NCBI RefSeq assembly: GCF_947179165.1
Contig: NC_077241.1
Span: 30,747,246-30,811,245, forward strand
DNA from: Solanum dulcamara
Lineage: Eukaryota > Streptophyta > Magnoliopsida > Solanales > Solanaceae
Length of the DNA stretch: 64,000 nucleotides
Reading direction: 5' to 3'
The position numbers and the translations under genes were made by a program. Below are positions 45,071 through 57,587 of the stretch, one piece after another. The notes under the pieces were generated by a model. That model searched no databases and was not told the DNA's origin. It worked only from the letters and a program-made list of their open reading frames with translations. Each line of letters starts with the position of its first letter. Positions within the stretch are counted from its first letter, which is position 1.

Positions 45071-46372
45071 TGTTACATCCCATATCTTTGAACTCGAAAG
45101 GTTCCTTAAGTTACTTAGAAGCTAGTATGTGAGCCACTTAAGTTACGACCCTATTGAACAACTCTAAGAAGGGAGAATGTGACACCCCATGGTAGGGAAG
45201 GTGGGAAATAGGGTTAAGAGAAGTAGGAAGGAGTTGGAGGCCAAGTAACGAGTCATAGGACTCGACTTATCCACGTAAACTACTAATTTAGAAGTCTTAC
45301 ATACGTGAGTTACTTGATTACATACCAAGCTTGCGTAGCAAGGGTTTCATAGGCTCTTAAAGTGAGACGAGATTACGAATGAGATTACGAACCCACGAGG
45401 AGGAAAAAAATTACGCAGGGGCAGCCAATGGGAGGGTAACATGTGGCAGCACCTAAGAAAGCAGGTGACCCACCTGATTGGGGTCAAGTAGGTGACCCAC
45501 CTACTTGCGGGAGGTGGGCCCCACTGCCACGTGGCAGCCCCTCCTTCAGCATGTAGATGCGGTGGGCCAATAGGGGTTGGACACGTGTCACCTCTTGGGG
45601 ATGACACATGTCACACCCTAGGGCCACATATATGTATGTATATGTATCATATACTCCAGCTTCCTTCATCAAATTTCTAGCAAACAAAAATAGATGAACA
45701 AACCCTAATCTAGAGAGAAAATTGCGATGGCTTGGGAGAAAAATAAGGTAAGTCCTAATTTCATTCCGTAAATTAATTATATAGTATATACCACGATGAT
45801 ATGGAAGTATTAGTAGAATAAAATTAGAGTTCGGTGCAGCAAAAAAACGGACAGCAAGCTGCCACGATGATTCAGCACGCTAAAAAAATTCTGAGGCGCG
45901 ATTTCATCGATTTCTAGCCAATTTTGGAAAAGGTAAGTTCTTCCCCTCTAATTTGAAGTTTATGATGTTACATTAGGGTTTATTACACACCTTAGGGGCT
46001 GCTGTAAGTTGGTTAAAAGGTTTGAAAAGTTCGGCGTTCAAAATAAACAAATTTGGAATCGCTATAGTTAAATTATTGTCGAAATAAGGTGTTGTGCGCG
46101 TGGGGGCTGATGCTGGTTGTGTTGTGGCGTGTTTCTGGGTCTAAAAGTGCTCTAAATTAGGTGGGGGATCTTCGAGTTACATCCACACAACCCCCCACTT
46201 CGTACGGTTAAAGGTTTCGCAAAATAGAAACTAGAAACCCTCTTTTGGTATCGTAACTTCAGGCGAGTCGTTTGGAGTTTATATTGTGTAATGTTGCCAT
46301 GTTATATATATATGAGATTCTGGTTGTATTGTTGCTTGGCTGCAGGTGTTAAGTACATGGTTGGAAAATTCT
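45071..46372 (+). repeat. 5' LTR of the coding element, second unit, 3' truncated
   Basis: It matches 24458-25765 and stops at about 46372, where the sequence jumps directly into RT. The lost piece corresponds to 25766-29951 of unit 1: the rest of the LTR, PBS, gag, protease and N-terminal RT. In its first 207 bp I count about 5 differences from the unit 1 LTR and about 11 from its own 3' LTR (49170). Confidence 0.88.
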
Positions 46373-46748
46373 GGTTAACTACAGGCAGCTGAATAAGGTA
46401 ACAGTTAAGAATAGATATCCCCTCCCCAGGATTGATGATTTGTTTGACCAATTGCAGGGTGCCCAATGCTTTTCGAAGACAGACCTGCGGTCAGGCTATC
46501 ATCAGATGCGGGTAAGGGAAGCGGATATACGAAAGACCGTATTCAAGACCCGGTATGGGCATTATGAGTTTAAGGTGATGTCTTTTAGGCTGACAAACGC
46601 TCCAGTAGTATTTATGGATTTAATGAACCGAGTGTTCAAACCATTTCTAGATTTGTTCGTGATCATATTTATTAATGATATTCTGGTCTATTCACGATCG
46701 GAGATGGAACACACGGATCACTTGTGGGCGGTACTAGGGGTACTTTGA
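46373..46748 (+). pseudogene. pol: RT palm fragment, second unit
   Basis: It begins [19 protein letters not shown], runs through [17 protein letters not shown] and [21 protein letters not shown], and the active-site box reads FIND: the first Asp of FIDD is Asn, as in unit 1. It ends at the same TGA (46746-46748) as unit 1. The start of the domain was removed by the 4.2-kb deletion. Confidence 0.9.
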
Positions 46749-47565
46749 CATCAGAAATTATACGCTAAGTTCTCTAAATGCGAATTTTGGTTAACATCAG
46801 TGGCTTTTGTTGGACACATTATTGGAACTGACGGTATTCGAGTGGATACACAGAAGATTGAGGCCGTAAAGGCTTGGCCAAGACCTACAACCCCTACGGA
46901 GGTATGTAGCTTCTTGGGATTAGCAGGATACTATAGGAGGTTCATGGAAAGGTTTGCTTCCATTTCGGCGCCCTTAACAAGACTGACACAAAAAGAGGCT
47001 AAGTTCCAATGGACTGACGGTTGTGAACGAAGCTTCCAACTGTTAAAAGAAAAATTGACTACGGCTCCTATCCTCACTCTTCCAGAAGGACCAGACGGCT
47101 TTGTTGTCTATTGTGATGCTTCCGGTATTGGATTAGGGTGCGTTCTGATGCAGCATGGTAGAGTTATAGCTTACGCCTCCCAACAGCTCAGAAAGCACAA
47201 AAAGAACTACCCAACGCACGCTTTGGAATTGGCAGTGGTGATCCATGCTTTAAAAATATAGAGACACGACCTGTATGGTGTACATGTTGACATTTATACG
47301 GACCACAAAAGCCTCCAATATATCTTTAAGTAGAAGGAGCTAAACCTATGACAGAGAAGGTGGCTGGAACTACTGAAGGACTATGATGTCGACATTTTAT
47401 ACCACCCAGGGAAGGAAAATGTGGTGGCGGATGCGCTCAGCCGTAAGTCAATAGGTAGCTTGGCAGAGGTACAACCGGAATGGAAAGAGATGATCCGTGA
47501 GATCTGCCAGCTTGCCAGCCTTGGAGTCTGCTTAGTTGATTCGAGTGATGGGCTTTCTGTTTGAG
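46749..47565 (+). pseudogene. pol: RT thumb and RNase H, second unit
   Basis: Same domain order as 30325-31143. Unit-specific nonsense changes are visible: TAG at about 47259 (the Trp of KIWRHYLYG), TAG at about 47330 and TGA at about 47348 (an Arg codon of LRQRRW). The RNase H motif [15 protein letters not shown] is kept. Confidence 0.9.
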
Positions 47566-48600
47566 AAATTATTGAATCCTCCCTCATGGAGTAAGTAAAA
47601 CGATGTCAATACCAGAACCCTATTCTAGCACGGTATAGGGATGAAAGTCGCCAAAAGGGAAAGACTCTATTTGAAATCATGGCCGGTGGGATACTATGAT
47701 ATCAAGGCAGAGTCTATGTACCAAAAGTTGCAGGTTTACGACAGCAAGTACTGGGAAAGGCACACCATGCCTGTTATTCTATTCATCCGGGGTCAACCAA
47801 GATGTATCATGACCTCAAGGATTTATATTGGTGGAAGGGTATGAAGAAAGATATAGCCGAGTTTGTAGCCCAGTGCCCGAATTGCCAATAAGTTAAAGTG
47901 GAATAACAGAAACCAGGTGGGATACTATAGGAGATAGAAGTTCCAACCTGGAAATGGGAAGCAATTAATATGGATTTCATTATCGGCTTACCTCACACTC
48001 TTCGGAAGCAGGATTCCATATGGGTTATTATGGATAGGCTGACAAAATCAGCCCACTTCCTCCCAGTCAGGACCACATACTCGGCAGAAGACTATGCAAA
48101 ATTGTACATCAAAGAGATAGTGTGACTTCATGGAGTTCCCACCTCTATTATCTCAGATGGGGGATCCCAAGTCACAGCCCACTTTTAGTGGTCATTCCAA
48201 GAAGGCTTGGGGACACAGGTAAGCCTTAGCACAGCATTTCATCCCCAGACTGATGGACAAGCCGAGCGCACTATTCAGACGCTAGAGGATATGTTATGAG
48301 CATGCATAATTGACTTTAAAGACAGCTGGGATGATCATATACCACTTATTGAGTTTGCCTATAATAACATTTATCACTCCAGTATTCAGATGGCACCGTA
48401 TGAGGCTTTATATGACAGGAAGTGCAGGTCCCCTATCGATTGGTTCGATGTTGGTGAAATGAAACTAATGGGTCCAAACATAGTCCAACAGGCGGTGGAA
48501 AAGGTAAAGCTTATTCGGGAAAGATTATTAACTGCCCAAAGTCAACAGAAGTCATACGCAGACAGTCGATGTTGACCATTAGAGTTTTAAATGGGTGAAT
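47566..48600 (+). pseudogene. pol: Integrase, second unit, full length but broken
   Basis: Zinc-binding region 47760-47900 (CPNC followed by a TAA), core with MDFIIGLPHTL, VIMDRLTKSAHFLPV, IISDGGSQVTAHF and DGQAERTIQTLEDML, then the C-terminal region IQMAPYEALYDRKCRSPIDWF (48378-48440) and VEKVKLIRERLLTAQSQQKSYAD. The TGA before ACIIDF is shared with unit 1 (48297-48299). Other stops include TAG in the core near 48187. Confidence 0.9.
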
Positions 48601-49035
48601 GGGTGTTCTTGAAAGTGTTTCCCATGAAAGAAGTAATGAGATTCGGCAAGAAAGGGAAGTTGAGTCCTTGATACATTGGTTGTTACTTGATCCTGCGCCG
48701 AATAGGTAAAGTTGCCTACGAATTAGACATGCCAGCCGACCTGGAAGTAGTACATCCAGTTTTCCATGTATCAATGCTTCACAAATGTGTAGGTGACCCA
48801 TCCCGAGTGCATTCCGTGGATGACATCTAGGTCACTGAATAACTAGCCTACAAAGAACAGCCAATCGCCATCCTAGATCTGTAGATTAGGAGATTGCGAA
48901 CTAAGGACGTAGCCTCAATTAAGGTGCTGTGGCAGAATAGAAATCGGGAGGAAATGACCTGGGAGGCCGAAGAGGACATGAAGCACAGGTATCCATACCT
49001 ATTCCGGATATCTACAAGTAACTCCAACTTTTAAG
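48601..49035 (+). pseudogene. pol: Integrase C-terminal linker and chromodomain, second unit
   Basis: GEWVFLKVFPMKE and FGKKGKLSP (48594-48665), then LDMPADLEVVHPVFHVSMLHKCVGDPSRVHSV, and the chromodomain with RRLRTKDVASIKVLWQNRN, EEMTWEAEEDMKHRYPYLF at about 48885-49005. This is the clearest chromodomain in the window and places the family in the Tekay/Del lineage. A few in-frame stops (for example DI*VTE*LAYK). Confidence 0.9.
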
Positions 49036-49169
49036 CACTCGTATGCTAATAATATAGATGGAAATGTATGTGATAGCATAAAGGAAAGGAACCCCTCTAT
49101 AATTTATATAAGGTCTTAAAGGAAGTTGCATTTAACATTCGGGGACGAATGTTCTAAAGAGGGGAAGGA
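49036..49169 (+). other. 3' UTR and PPT of the coding element
   Basis: Non-coding stretch with 'taacattcggggacgaatgt', conserved before every LTR here, then the polypurine tract AAAGAGGGGAAGGA at 49156-49169. Confidence 0.8.
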
Positions 49170-51236
49170 TGTTACACCTCACATCTTTCAACTCGCAAGG
49201 TTCCTTAAGTTACTTAGAAGCTAGTATGTGAGCCATTTAAGTTACGAACCTATTGAACAACTCTAAGAAGGGAGAATGTGACACCCCATGGTAGGGAAGG
49301 TGGGAAATAGGGTTAAGATAAGTCGGAAGGAGTTGGAGGCCAAGTAACGAGTCGTAGGACTCGACTTATCTACGTAAACTACTAATTTAGAAGTCTTACA
49401 TATGTGAGTTACTTGATTACATACCAAGCTTGCGCAGCAAGGGTTTCATAGGATCTTAAAGTGAGACGAGATTACGAACGAGATTACGAACCCACGAGAA
49501 GGAAAAAAAATTGTGCGGGGCAGCCAATGGGAGGGTGACACATGGAAGCACCTAAGATCTAAGGTGACCCACCTGCTTAGGGTCAAGTAGGTGACCCACC
49601 TGCTTGGGGGAGGTGGGCCCCACTGCCACGTGGCAGCCCCTCCTTCAACATATAGATGCGGTGGCCCAATAGGGGCTGGACACGTGTCACCTCTTGGGGA
49701 TGACATGTGTCACACCCTAGTGCCACATATATGTATGGATATGTATCATATACTCCAGCTTCCTTCATCAAATTTCTAGCAAACAAAAATAGATGAACAA
49801 ACCCTAATCTAGAGAGAAAATTGCGACGGCTTGGGAGAAAACTAAGGTAAGTCCCGATTTCATTCCGTAAATTAATTATATAGAGTATACCACAATGATA
49901 TGGAAGTATTAGTAGAATAAAATTAGAGTTCGGTGCAGCCAAAAAAAGGACAGCAAGCTGCCACGACGATTCAGCACGCTAAAAAAATTCTGAAGCGCGA
50001 TTTTGGTGATTTCTAGCCAATTTCGGAAAAGGTAAGTTCTTCCCCTCTAATTTAAAGTTTATGATGTTAAATTAGAGTGTATTAAACACCTTAGGGTCTG
50101 CTGGAAGTTGTGTAAAAGGTTTGAAAAGTTCGGTGTTCGAAATAAACGAATTTGGAATCGCTATAGTTAAATTGTTGTCGAAATATGGTGTTGTGCGCGT
50201 GGGGGCTGCTGCTGGTTGTGTTGTGGCGTGTTTCAGGATCTAAAAGTGCTCTAAATGAGTTGGTGTATCTGCTTGTTACAGCCGCATGACCCCCCGCTTC
50301 GTACGGTTAAAGGTTTCACAAAATAGAAACTAGAAACCCTCTTTGGGTATCGTAACTTCGGGCGAGTCATTTGGAGTTTATATTGTGTAATGTTGCCATG
50401 TTATATATATATGAGCTGCTGGTTGTATTTTTTTTTGGCTGCATGTGTTAAGTACATGGTTGGGAAATTCGTATAGGGCACATTATAGGGGAGGTGCTGT
50501 CTGATTTCCGTTAACACCTTAACTAGTTAAGGAACTAGTCGAGAGGGCGAGCAAGGAGATGAATGCTATGAATATTGGTGGGTAGCCTAAGTTGCTGAAA
50601 AGTCTAAGGGTTATTAATACTCGCCTTACTTCCGTGTTAAATAGGTTGCGAGGACAACGACATAAACACGATTAAGGGGAGTCCATAAGAGGTATGTGAA
50701 GCCTATCCCTTCTTTTCTTTTGGCATGTCGTAAAGCTAAGTAAACAGTGACATAACATCTAAAGTAATTCCATTCTTGAATGCTCCTTATTCAGTTTTGA
50801 ATGTTAAAGCTTTTGTTATAGTTAGGCTAATTTCCTTGAATCTTTTATACACTGAGGACTTAATGAATATACAGACTCCTAGTCATAACACTATTCAAAG
50901 ACAAATACTCTGGAATTCTTAAGTGAATAGTCTTACTTTGGTATATGTCTAGGAACCTCGAGATGTAATTAATGTAGCCCCTAATGGCATTTAGAGGGCA
51001 GCTAGTATAACTATACTGTTACTCGAATTCTTAGACAATAACCTAGTCCTCTTATAGAGCTGAGCCTCAGATAATGACTTATACTGTGTTTTGTTTCTCA
51101 CTACTCTACTCATGTATACTGTAACACTTCTTTTCCGAGTCCCGGGCCGGTTATCAGATTCGTGTAATTCACTGCATTATTCACTGAGTCCCTCGCTAGA
51201 GGCCCGGCATCTATATATATATATATATGATGGTCT

Positions 51237-51460
51237 GGGGCCTGATGCTGATACTATGATAATGTGTTGTAATAAGGTGACGATGGCTTGGGGCCTAATA
51301 CTGATACTATGATGATGTGTTGTAATAAGGTGATAATGGCCTGGGGCCTGATACTAATACTATAATGATGTATTGTAATAAGGTGACGATGGCCTGGGGC
51401 CTGATACTAATACTATGATGATGTATTGTAATAAGGCGACGATGGAATAGGGCTGATACT
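51237..51460 (+). repeat. 53-bp minisatellite in 3' LTR
   Basis: GGGCCTGAT(G/A)CTGATACT-type units, the same repeat as 26531-26790, four to five copies with single substitutions. Period about 53-56 bp. Confidence 0.85.
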
Positions 51461-51920
51461 GAAACTACATATATGATTCACCAGACCCCTGACGGGGCCG
51501 GCTATATTGAAAATTTGAGCATGCATGGTATTTTATGCTTCATAGAGTACATGTACATATTTCTAATTTGATAAATTATTCTCCTGCTCTTCTGTTTCGG
51601 ATGTACTTCTGGTTTGGTTACATTACACTTTACATACTCAGTACATATATCGTACTGACCCCCTATCTTTGGGGGGCTGCATTTCATGCCCGCAGGTGCA
51701 AGTACATAGGTTGGGGATCCGCCAGCATAGGAGTCCCACTCAGCGGTCTAAGAACGCTCCATTGTGCTGGAGCCTGATTTTGGGTACTAAAACTTGATGC
51801 ATGTATATAAGTTTTGTTCACGAGTACGACGGGGGCCCTATCCCACCTTATGTTACTGTTCTTTTGACTCTTAGAGGTCTGTGGATACAGATGTGGGTTG
51901 TATGTGTGTAGAGCGTATGT

Positions 51921-52041
51921 GTGTATAAGTTGTATATACGTTGTATATAGACTGTATCTAAGCTGTATATGAGCTATATATAAGTTGTGTATGGGTTGTG
52001 TATGAGTTGTGCCTGAGTAGTATATGGGTTGTATATACGGG
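51921..52041 (+). repeat. 11-bp repeat array in 3' LTR
   Basis: Counterpart of 27216-27336: eleven consecutive GTATATRRGYT-like 11-mers. Confidence 0.88.
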
Positions 52042-52293
52042 TATGTACGGCTGTGCTGATATAACTTATGATTTAGGGCGTTCCCTATGTTGTGGCGGCC
52101 TTGTCGGCCCGTGTATATATGTGTCACGAGACGACCTCATGTGTTACAATAGCCTTGTCGGCTTATGAGTTTTCTTATTTGTTGATGTATTTTTATATAA
52201 CCAGGGGACAGACTATGTATAGTTGGCCAGGGTAGACAGGGGTATCCAGTTAGGCACCCGTCACAGCCTACGGGGTTGGATCGTGACATATAC

Positions 52294-53077
52294 TATGGAA
52301 CTTAATGCGAATAAGATATCACATGAATATAACGAGGATTGTTATGAAAATAAGTAAAGCCTAGTAAGAAAGTAACTAAAGGATATGATGAGGTTTGTGG
52401 AGAACACGAAAGAAAATATAAAATGAAGGAGAAAGACTTACACAGATTTATAGAGAAAGTTCAGAATAAAAGGTCAAGTGGTAACGAAAATGAAATGTGT
52501 AAAGCAGAATAAGCTAAGAAACAGAAAGACTATGATTAGGATGGAACACACTTGGTACAAATTGTACAAGAATAGTATGCAACCTACGAATGTTGGTATG
52601 CTAAGGGTGAGATCAAGTGGTTACTTGATAAAAACAATAAGAATTCAATAACAACAGGGGTGATTGCAATTTTTTCGGATACATCAAAGGGAAGTATAAG
52701 ATGGCTTGAGGCAAAACTATTGAGACATGACTAGTATAGTGGGCAAAATCCATAGTGAGTCCTCAAATCAACCGAAGGAGGTAAGAGATAAAGAGAAAAG
52801 AAGGATAGAAGGTTGCGAACTAGGGACGTGGCATCAGTCAAAGTCTTGTGATGAAATAAGAATTAAAAAAAGTTGACCTAGGAGGCCGAAGAAGCGATGG
52901 GAAAGAAATATCCATACGTGCTCCTTATCTTTACAGGGAGTCTAAACTCCTGGGTTAGTTGAATCGATGAATAAAAGTTCTATGGATGACAACCAGTATG
53001 GAGAATTTCTAAGGTCCTCGTGCGACCTTATGAGACTAGTTAACATTCGAGGATGAATGTTCTAAAGAAGAGAAGGA
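52294..53077 (+). pseudogene. Spacer, chromodomain remnant and PPT of the older LARD-like element
   Basis: It resumes the element interrupted at 24457/45070: 'gtgaatataacgaggat' and 'agcctagtaagaaagtaactaaag' match the X spacer at 15380-15445. 52810-52935 encodes a chromodomain relic (RLRTRDVASVK ... EAEEAMGKKYPYV) with stops. The terminal part has 'taacattcgaggatgaatgt' and a degenerate PPT (AAAGAAGAGAAGGA). This element lacks gag and pol, so it fits a non-autonomous derivative. Confidence 0.75.
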
Positions 53078-55744
53078 TGTTATGCCCTCTACTTTTGTAC
53101 TTCGAAAAGCTTTCTTAAACTTCTTAAAAGTTTCCACGTGACCTAGATTATTTATAATGTTATCAAATAACTCTAACGAAGGGAGGACGGATGCCCCATA
53201 AGAGTGAAGGTTGAAAATAGGACTATAAGAATTTAAAATGAGTTGGGGGCCAAAATAACAAGTCATGGGACTCGACTTGCTTGCATAAGCTACCAACTTG
53301 GATATCTTACATACTTAAGCTATTGGAGGGCGTATTGAGCTTACGTAGAAAGTATTACATAGGTTCTTAAAGTAAGATGAGATTACGAACCCACAGAAGA
53401 GGCAGAAGAAGGCGTAGCACCTACTTGGAAGCAAGTAGGTGATGCACCTACTTGGACCAAGTAGGTGACTCACCTGCTTAGGGTGGACCCCATACTGCCA
53501 CGTGGCAGCATATGAGTGGCCGCATGGATGAGGTGGCGCCCTAGGGGGATTCTATGTGTCACCTCCTAAGGAGGTGTATATATGTATGTTATACTAAAGA
53601 ATATCTCATTTTCAGCTTTCTTAGCCAAAAAAAAAAGAGAAAAAACATGAGAGAGGAAGAAGGCAGCCATGGATTTGGCCAATTTGAGGTAAGCCTCCGA
53701 TTTTCATTCTATGAATTAATTATTTAAGGTATACCATACCTACATGATGGTGTTTAATAGTGTAAAATTACTATTTGGCACAGCAAAGAAGGGACGCGAA
53801 CAACCCATCAATTTTCATCATGTTAAAAGAACTTCTGAGGCAAGTTTTAGCGAGTTCTAGCAAGGTATGGCTTGGCTCTCTTCTCCCACATTTTGTTAAG
53901 GGTTTGGACATGTTATGAAGGTATAAACACGGATTGTAAATATGAAAATATACATGTTATGACTAAAGAATGTTGTAGGTCATGTAGGGGCTGGTTTGAC
54001 GCGATTTAACGGGTTAAAGTTTGGCTAGAGTCATTGTTATTAAGGTGTTGTGTTGGGCATTGTTTTGTAGTATTGCAGGACTGGAGCATGACTAAAAATG
54101 ATTGTATATGCTGCTGGTTTCATCCACATGACATCCAAGTTTGTGTGGTTAAAGATTTTACGAAATAGAGATTAAAAACCCTATTTTGGTATCGTAGTTT
54201 TAAGCGAGTTGTTTGGAGTTTGTGTTGTGTAATTTTGAAGTGGTTTACTTCTATATATGCTGATGATTGTTGTTGTTGGTTGGATTCTAAGGTTTGGAGG
54301 TTAAAATGGAAGTTTGGATAGGGCAAGTTATAGGGGAGATGCTGCCCGATTTTCGCTAACTTCGGAACTAGTAATGAACTAGTCTAAGGGAATGGATAAG
54401 GGATTGGTTGCTATAGGTAATTGGTGGTAGAATTACAAGCTGGAAAGTCGAAGGTCACTAACCTTAGAATTACTTTCATGTTAAATAAGCTCAAGAGATA
54501 ACGAGGCGAATATGTTAAGAGTAATCCGTAAGAGGTATGTAAAGCTAACGTTTCCTCCTCTTGGCATGTTTTTTGCATAAGTATGTAAAGCTTATTCTTT
54601 CTCTGGCATGTTTTGACATAAGTATGAAAAGCTAATCTTTCTTTTGACATGGTCTTTATGAAACAAATATATGAATTTTTCTATGGTTCCAAGGAAGTTC
54701 CTATTTCTAGAGCCACTAGGATGGCCAATTTCTTGATTTCCAAAGGACATTTTATTATACTTTGATGCGAGTATATAATTACAGAAGTTCTATTTTGATT
54801 TAATCCATAGTGACTTTCAAGAGGTACTTGATATGATTCTTGTCTTGATTTTGAACAATAGTTTATTTTAATTATTTCATTGAGCCCCATAATATATTTT
54901 GAAATATGGAAATGATTTCAGAAAGATTATTTTGACATACACCATCGTGACATCTGAAAGACATGCACTATGATTATCGCTCAATTTCTCCTATATGACT
55001 TGGCATCAGAATTACGCTATCGAGTCTTTGTATTTTATATTGTATTTAGTTTCTCACTACTCCACTCGTGGATGCCTCAATGATTCTTTCACTGAGCTTG
55101 GGCCACGATTTGTTATCATGCGTACTTCTTTACATTGTTTGTCGTGCCCTAATATGAGGGGGAAGGTATGACCTATACATGGGATTCATGGAGTTATGAT
55201 GTGCCATGTACACATATGATATGATATGATATGACCATCTGATATGATATGATCTGTTACAGAGATATTTCCTACTCTTGAGTTATGATGTGTTGTGGTA
55301 CCAGTGATGGGGCGGCAACCACGATTTGTTCACCGAGTCCCATAATGGGCAAGGTATGGCATATGTTTTCTGCATACATTATCTATGGTTATGAAAAGCA
55401 TTTTGGTATTATGGATATTTTGTTCATTTTTGCACCTTCTGCTCTGGTAATGGCTTTACTTATTATAGTCCATGCTTTACATACTCAGTACATTGTCCAT
55501 ACTGACCCCCTTTCTTTGGGGGATTCATTACATGCCCGCAGGTACAGACGCTCGGTTTGCTAATCCGCTCGCCTAGGACATCCACCCTATTGGTTGGCAG
55601 TGCTTCTTTGTCCGGAGCCCTATTTTGGTACTAATTTTTTTGTTGTACATTTGTACATATTGGTTAAGGGTATGACGGGGCCCTGTCCTATCATATGACT
55701 AGGCTATCATTCTGTAGACGTTTGTAGACTTGTTATGTGGGTTA
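53078..55744 (+). repeat. LTR, subfamily B, missing last about 200 bp
   Basis: It starts TGTTATGCCCTCTAC after the PPT. It contains two U3 palindromes (53432-53454, 53458-53480), an ATG in good context at 53670 before GAG|GTAAGC at 53689/53690, TGATA microsatellite runs (55205-55250) and a GC hairpin near 55503-55522. At 55744 it is cut by the start of a second LTR. Confidence 0.8.
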
Positions 55745-57587
55745 TGTTATGCCCCGTACTTTTGTACTTCGAAAAGCTTTCTTAAACTTCTTAAAAGTTG
55801 CCACATGACCAAGATTATTTATAATGTTATAAAATAACTCTAAAGAAGGGAGGATGTGATGCCCCATAAGAGTGAAGGTTGGAAATAGGGCTATAAGGAT
55901 TTGAAATGAGTTGGGGCCAAAATAACAAGTCGGAATAGAGATTAAAAATTGTATTTTGGAGTCGTAGTTTTGAGCGGGCTGTTTGGGACTTATTTTGAAT
56001 AATGTTGATTAGTTTTCTTATATATGGTTGCTTCTTGTTGTTGTGAATATGGCTGCTAAGGTTAGAAATTAAAATTGGAAGGTTGGATAGGGCAAGTTAT
56101 AGGGGAGATGCTGCCCGATTTTCGCTAACTTCGGAACAAGTAATAAACTAGTCGGGGGAAATGGATAAGGAAATTAATCCTATGGATACTTGAATATGAA
56201 TTTGGGATCTGGAAAGTCAAAGGTAATTAATCATAGTGTTACTCTCGTGTTAAATAGGTTGAAGGGGTACAAAGCAAGCTGGGTTACAAATGAGCTACTG
56301 CAGGTATGTAAAGCTAACCGCTCCTTCTTTTAGCATGTCTTTGGCACAAGTATGTAAAGCTTATTATTTCTCTTCGCATGTTTTGACATAAGTATATAAA
56401 GCTAATCTTCCTTTTTGGCATAGTTTTATGAAATCAGTATATGACTTTTATATGATTCTAAGGAAGTTCCTATTCGTAGAGCCGCTAGGATGGCCAACTT
56501 CTTGACTTTCCAAAGGATATTTTATTGTGCCTAGATACGTGTATATGATTCCAAAAGTTCTATTTGGATATAAATCATAGTGATCTTCAAAAGGTACTTG
56601 ATATGACTTTTATCTTGATTTTTAAATAATAGCTCAGTTTGTTAACTCCATCGAGTCTCAAAAATGATTTAAAGTATATTTATTTTCTTACTACTCCACT
56701 CGTGGATGCCTCAATGCTTCTTTTGCCAAGCCCGGGTCAGGTTTTGTTATCATGCGTACTTTTCTGCATTGTTCGTCGTGCCCCGACGTAAGGGGGTAGG
56801 TATGACTTGTACATGGGTTTTGTGGAGTTATGATGTGCCATGTACACAAATGATATGATATGATATGATCTAATATGACCATCTGATGTGATATGATATG
56901 TTATGGAGATATTCCCTATTCTGGAGTTATGATATGTTGTGGCGCCAGTAATGGGGCGGCGACCACGATTTGTTCATCGAGTCCAATAATGGGGCCAGAT
57001 ATGGCATATGTTTTCTGCATATATTATCTGTGGTTATGAAAAGCATTTTTATATTCTCGATATTTTACTCATTTTTGCACCTTCTGTTCTGGTAATGGCT
57101 TTACTTATTGCAGTCCATGCTTTACATACTCGGTACATTGCCCGTACTAACCCCCTTTCTTCGGGGGCTATGTTACATGTCCGCAAGTATAGATGCTCAG
57201 CTTGCTGATCCGCTCGCTTAGGATATCCACCCTATTGGTTGGCATTGCTCCTTTGTCTTGAGCTCTATTTTGGTACTAACTCTTCTATTGTACATTTGTA
57301 CATGTTGGTTAAGGGTACGATGGGGCCCTATCCCGTCATATGAATAGGCTATCATTCTATAGAGGTTTGTAGACTTCTGATGTGGGTTATGCATATATGT
57401 TTTGGGCTTTGTGTTCCATGATGGCCTTAATGTCCCTCTAGTGCTAAATCTATTTTCATGTGCTCTCTAGCGACCCCTTTTTGATTTCTACTTTTGTTTA
57501 TTCTGCAAACACACTAAGTGGGGCTAAGGGTACGTATGGGTGCCCAACTTGAGCACCAGTCACGGCCTACAGAGTTGGGTTGTGACA
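55745..57587 (+). repeat. Second tandem LTR, subfamily B, with internal deletion
   Basis: It starts TGTTATGCCCCGTAC. At about 55932 it jumps forward by about 900 bp relative to the preceding LTR ('ataacaagtc|ggaatagagat'), then follows it to the terminus GGGTTGTGACA. The 'tgatatgatatgatatg' run is near 56850-56900. No PBS follows. Confidence 0.8.

Larger units (their letters stand above)
31957..48382. repeat. Tandem segmental duplication, unit 2
   Basis: Second copy of the block, ending at the integrase position where unit 1 was cut (about 48382, in the YHSSIQ segment). Identity to unit 1 is high by eye (about 97% in the stretches compared). It keeps the family-C segment but lacks the equivalent of 25766-29951. 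Confidence 0.9.
49170..52288 (+). repeat. Complete 3' LTR (3,119 bp) of the coding chromovirus
   Basis: It starts TGTTACACCTCACATC and ends GGTTGGATCGTGACA, followed by TATAC (52289-52293), which matches the five bases before the 5' LTR at 45071. It keeps the palindrome at 49584-49606, splice-donor regions, the 53-bp array at about 51237-51460, the GC hairpin at about 51658-51676, and the 11-bp array at 51921-52041. Confidence 0.92.

Noticed and set aside
52036..52127. Tyr/His/Thr-rich minus-strand frame over 51684-52127
   Set aside because: It is the reverse reading of the 11-bp array and LTR end; low-complexity by-product.
55205..55255. TGATA/ATGATATG microsatellite as a possible regulatory repeat (also 56848-56905)
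   Set aside because: Short, imperfect simple repeat inside LTRs with no further signal.
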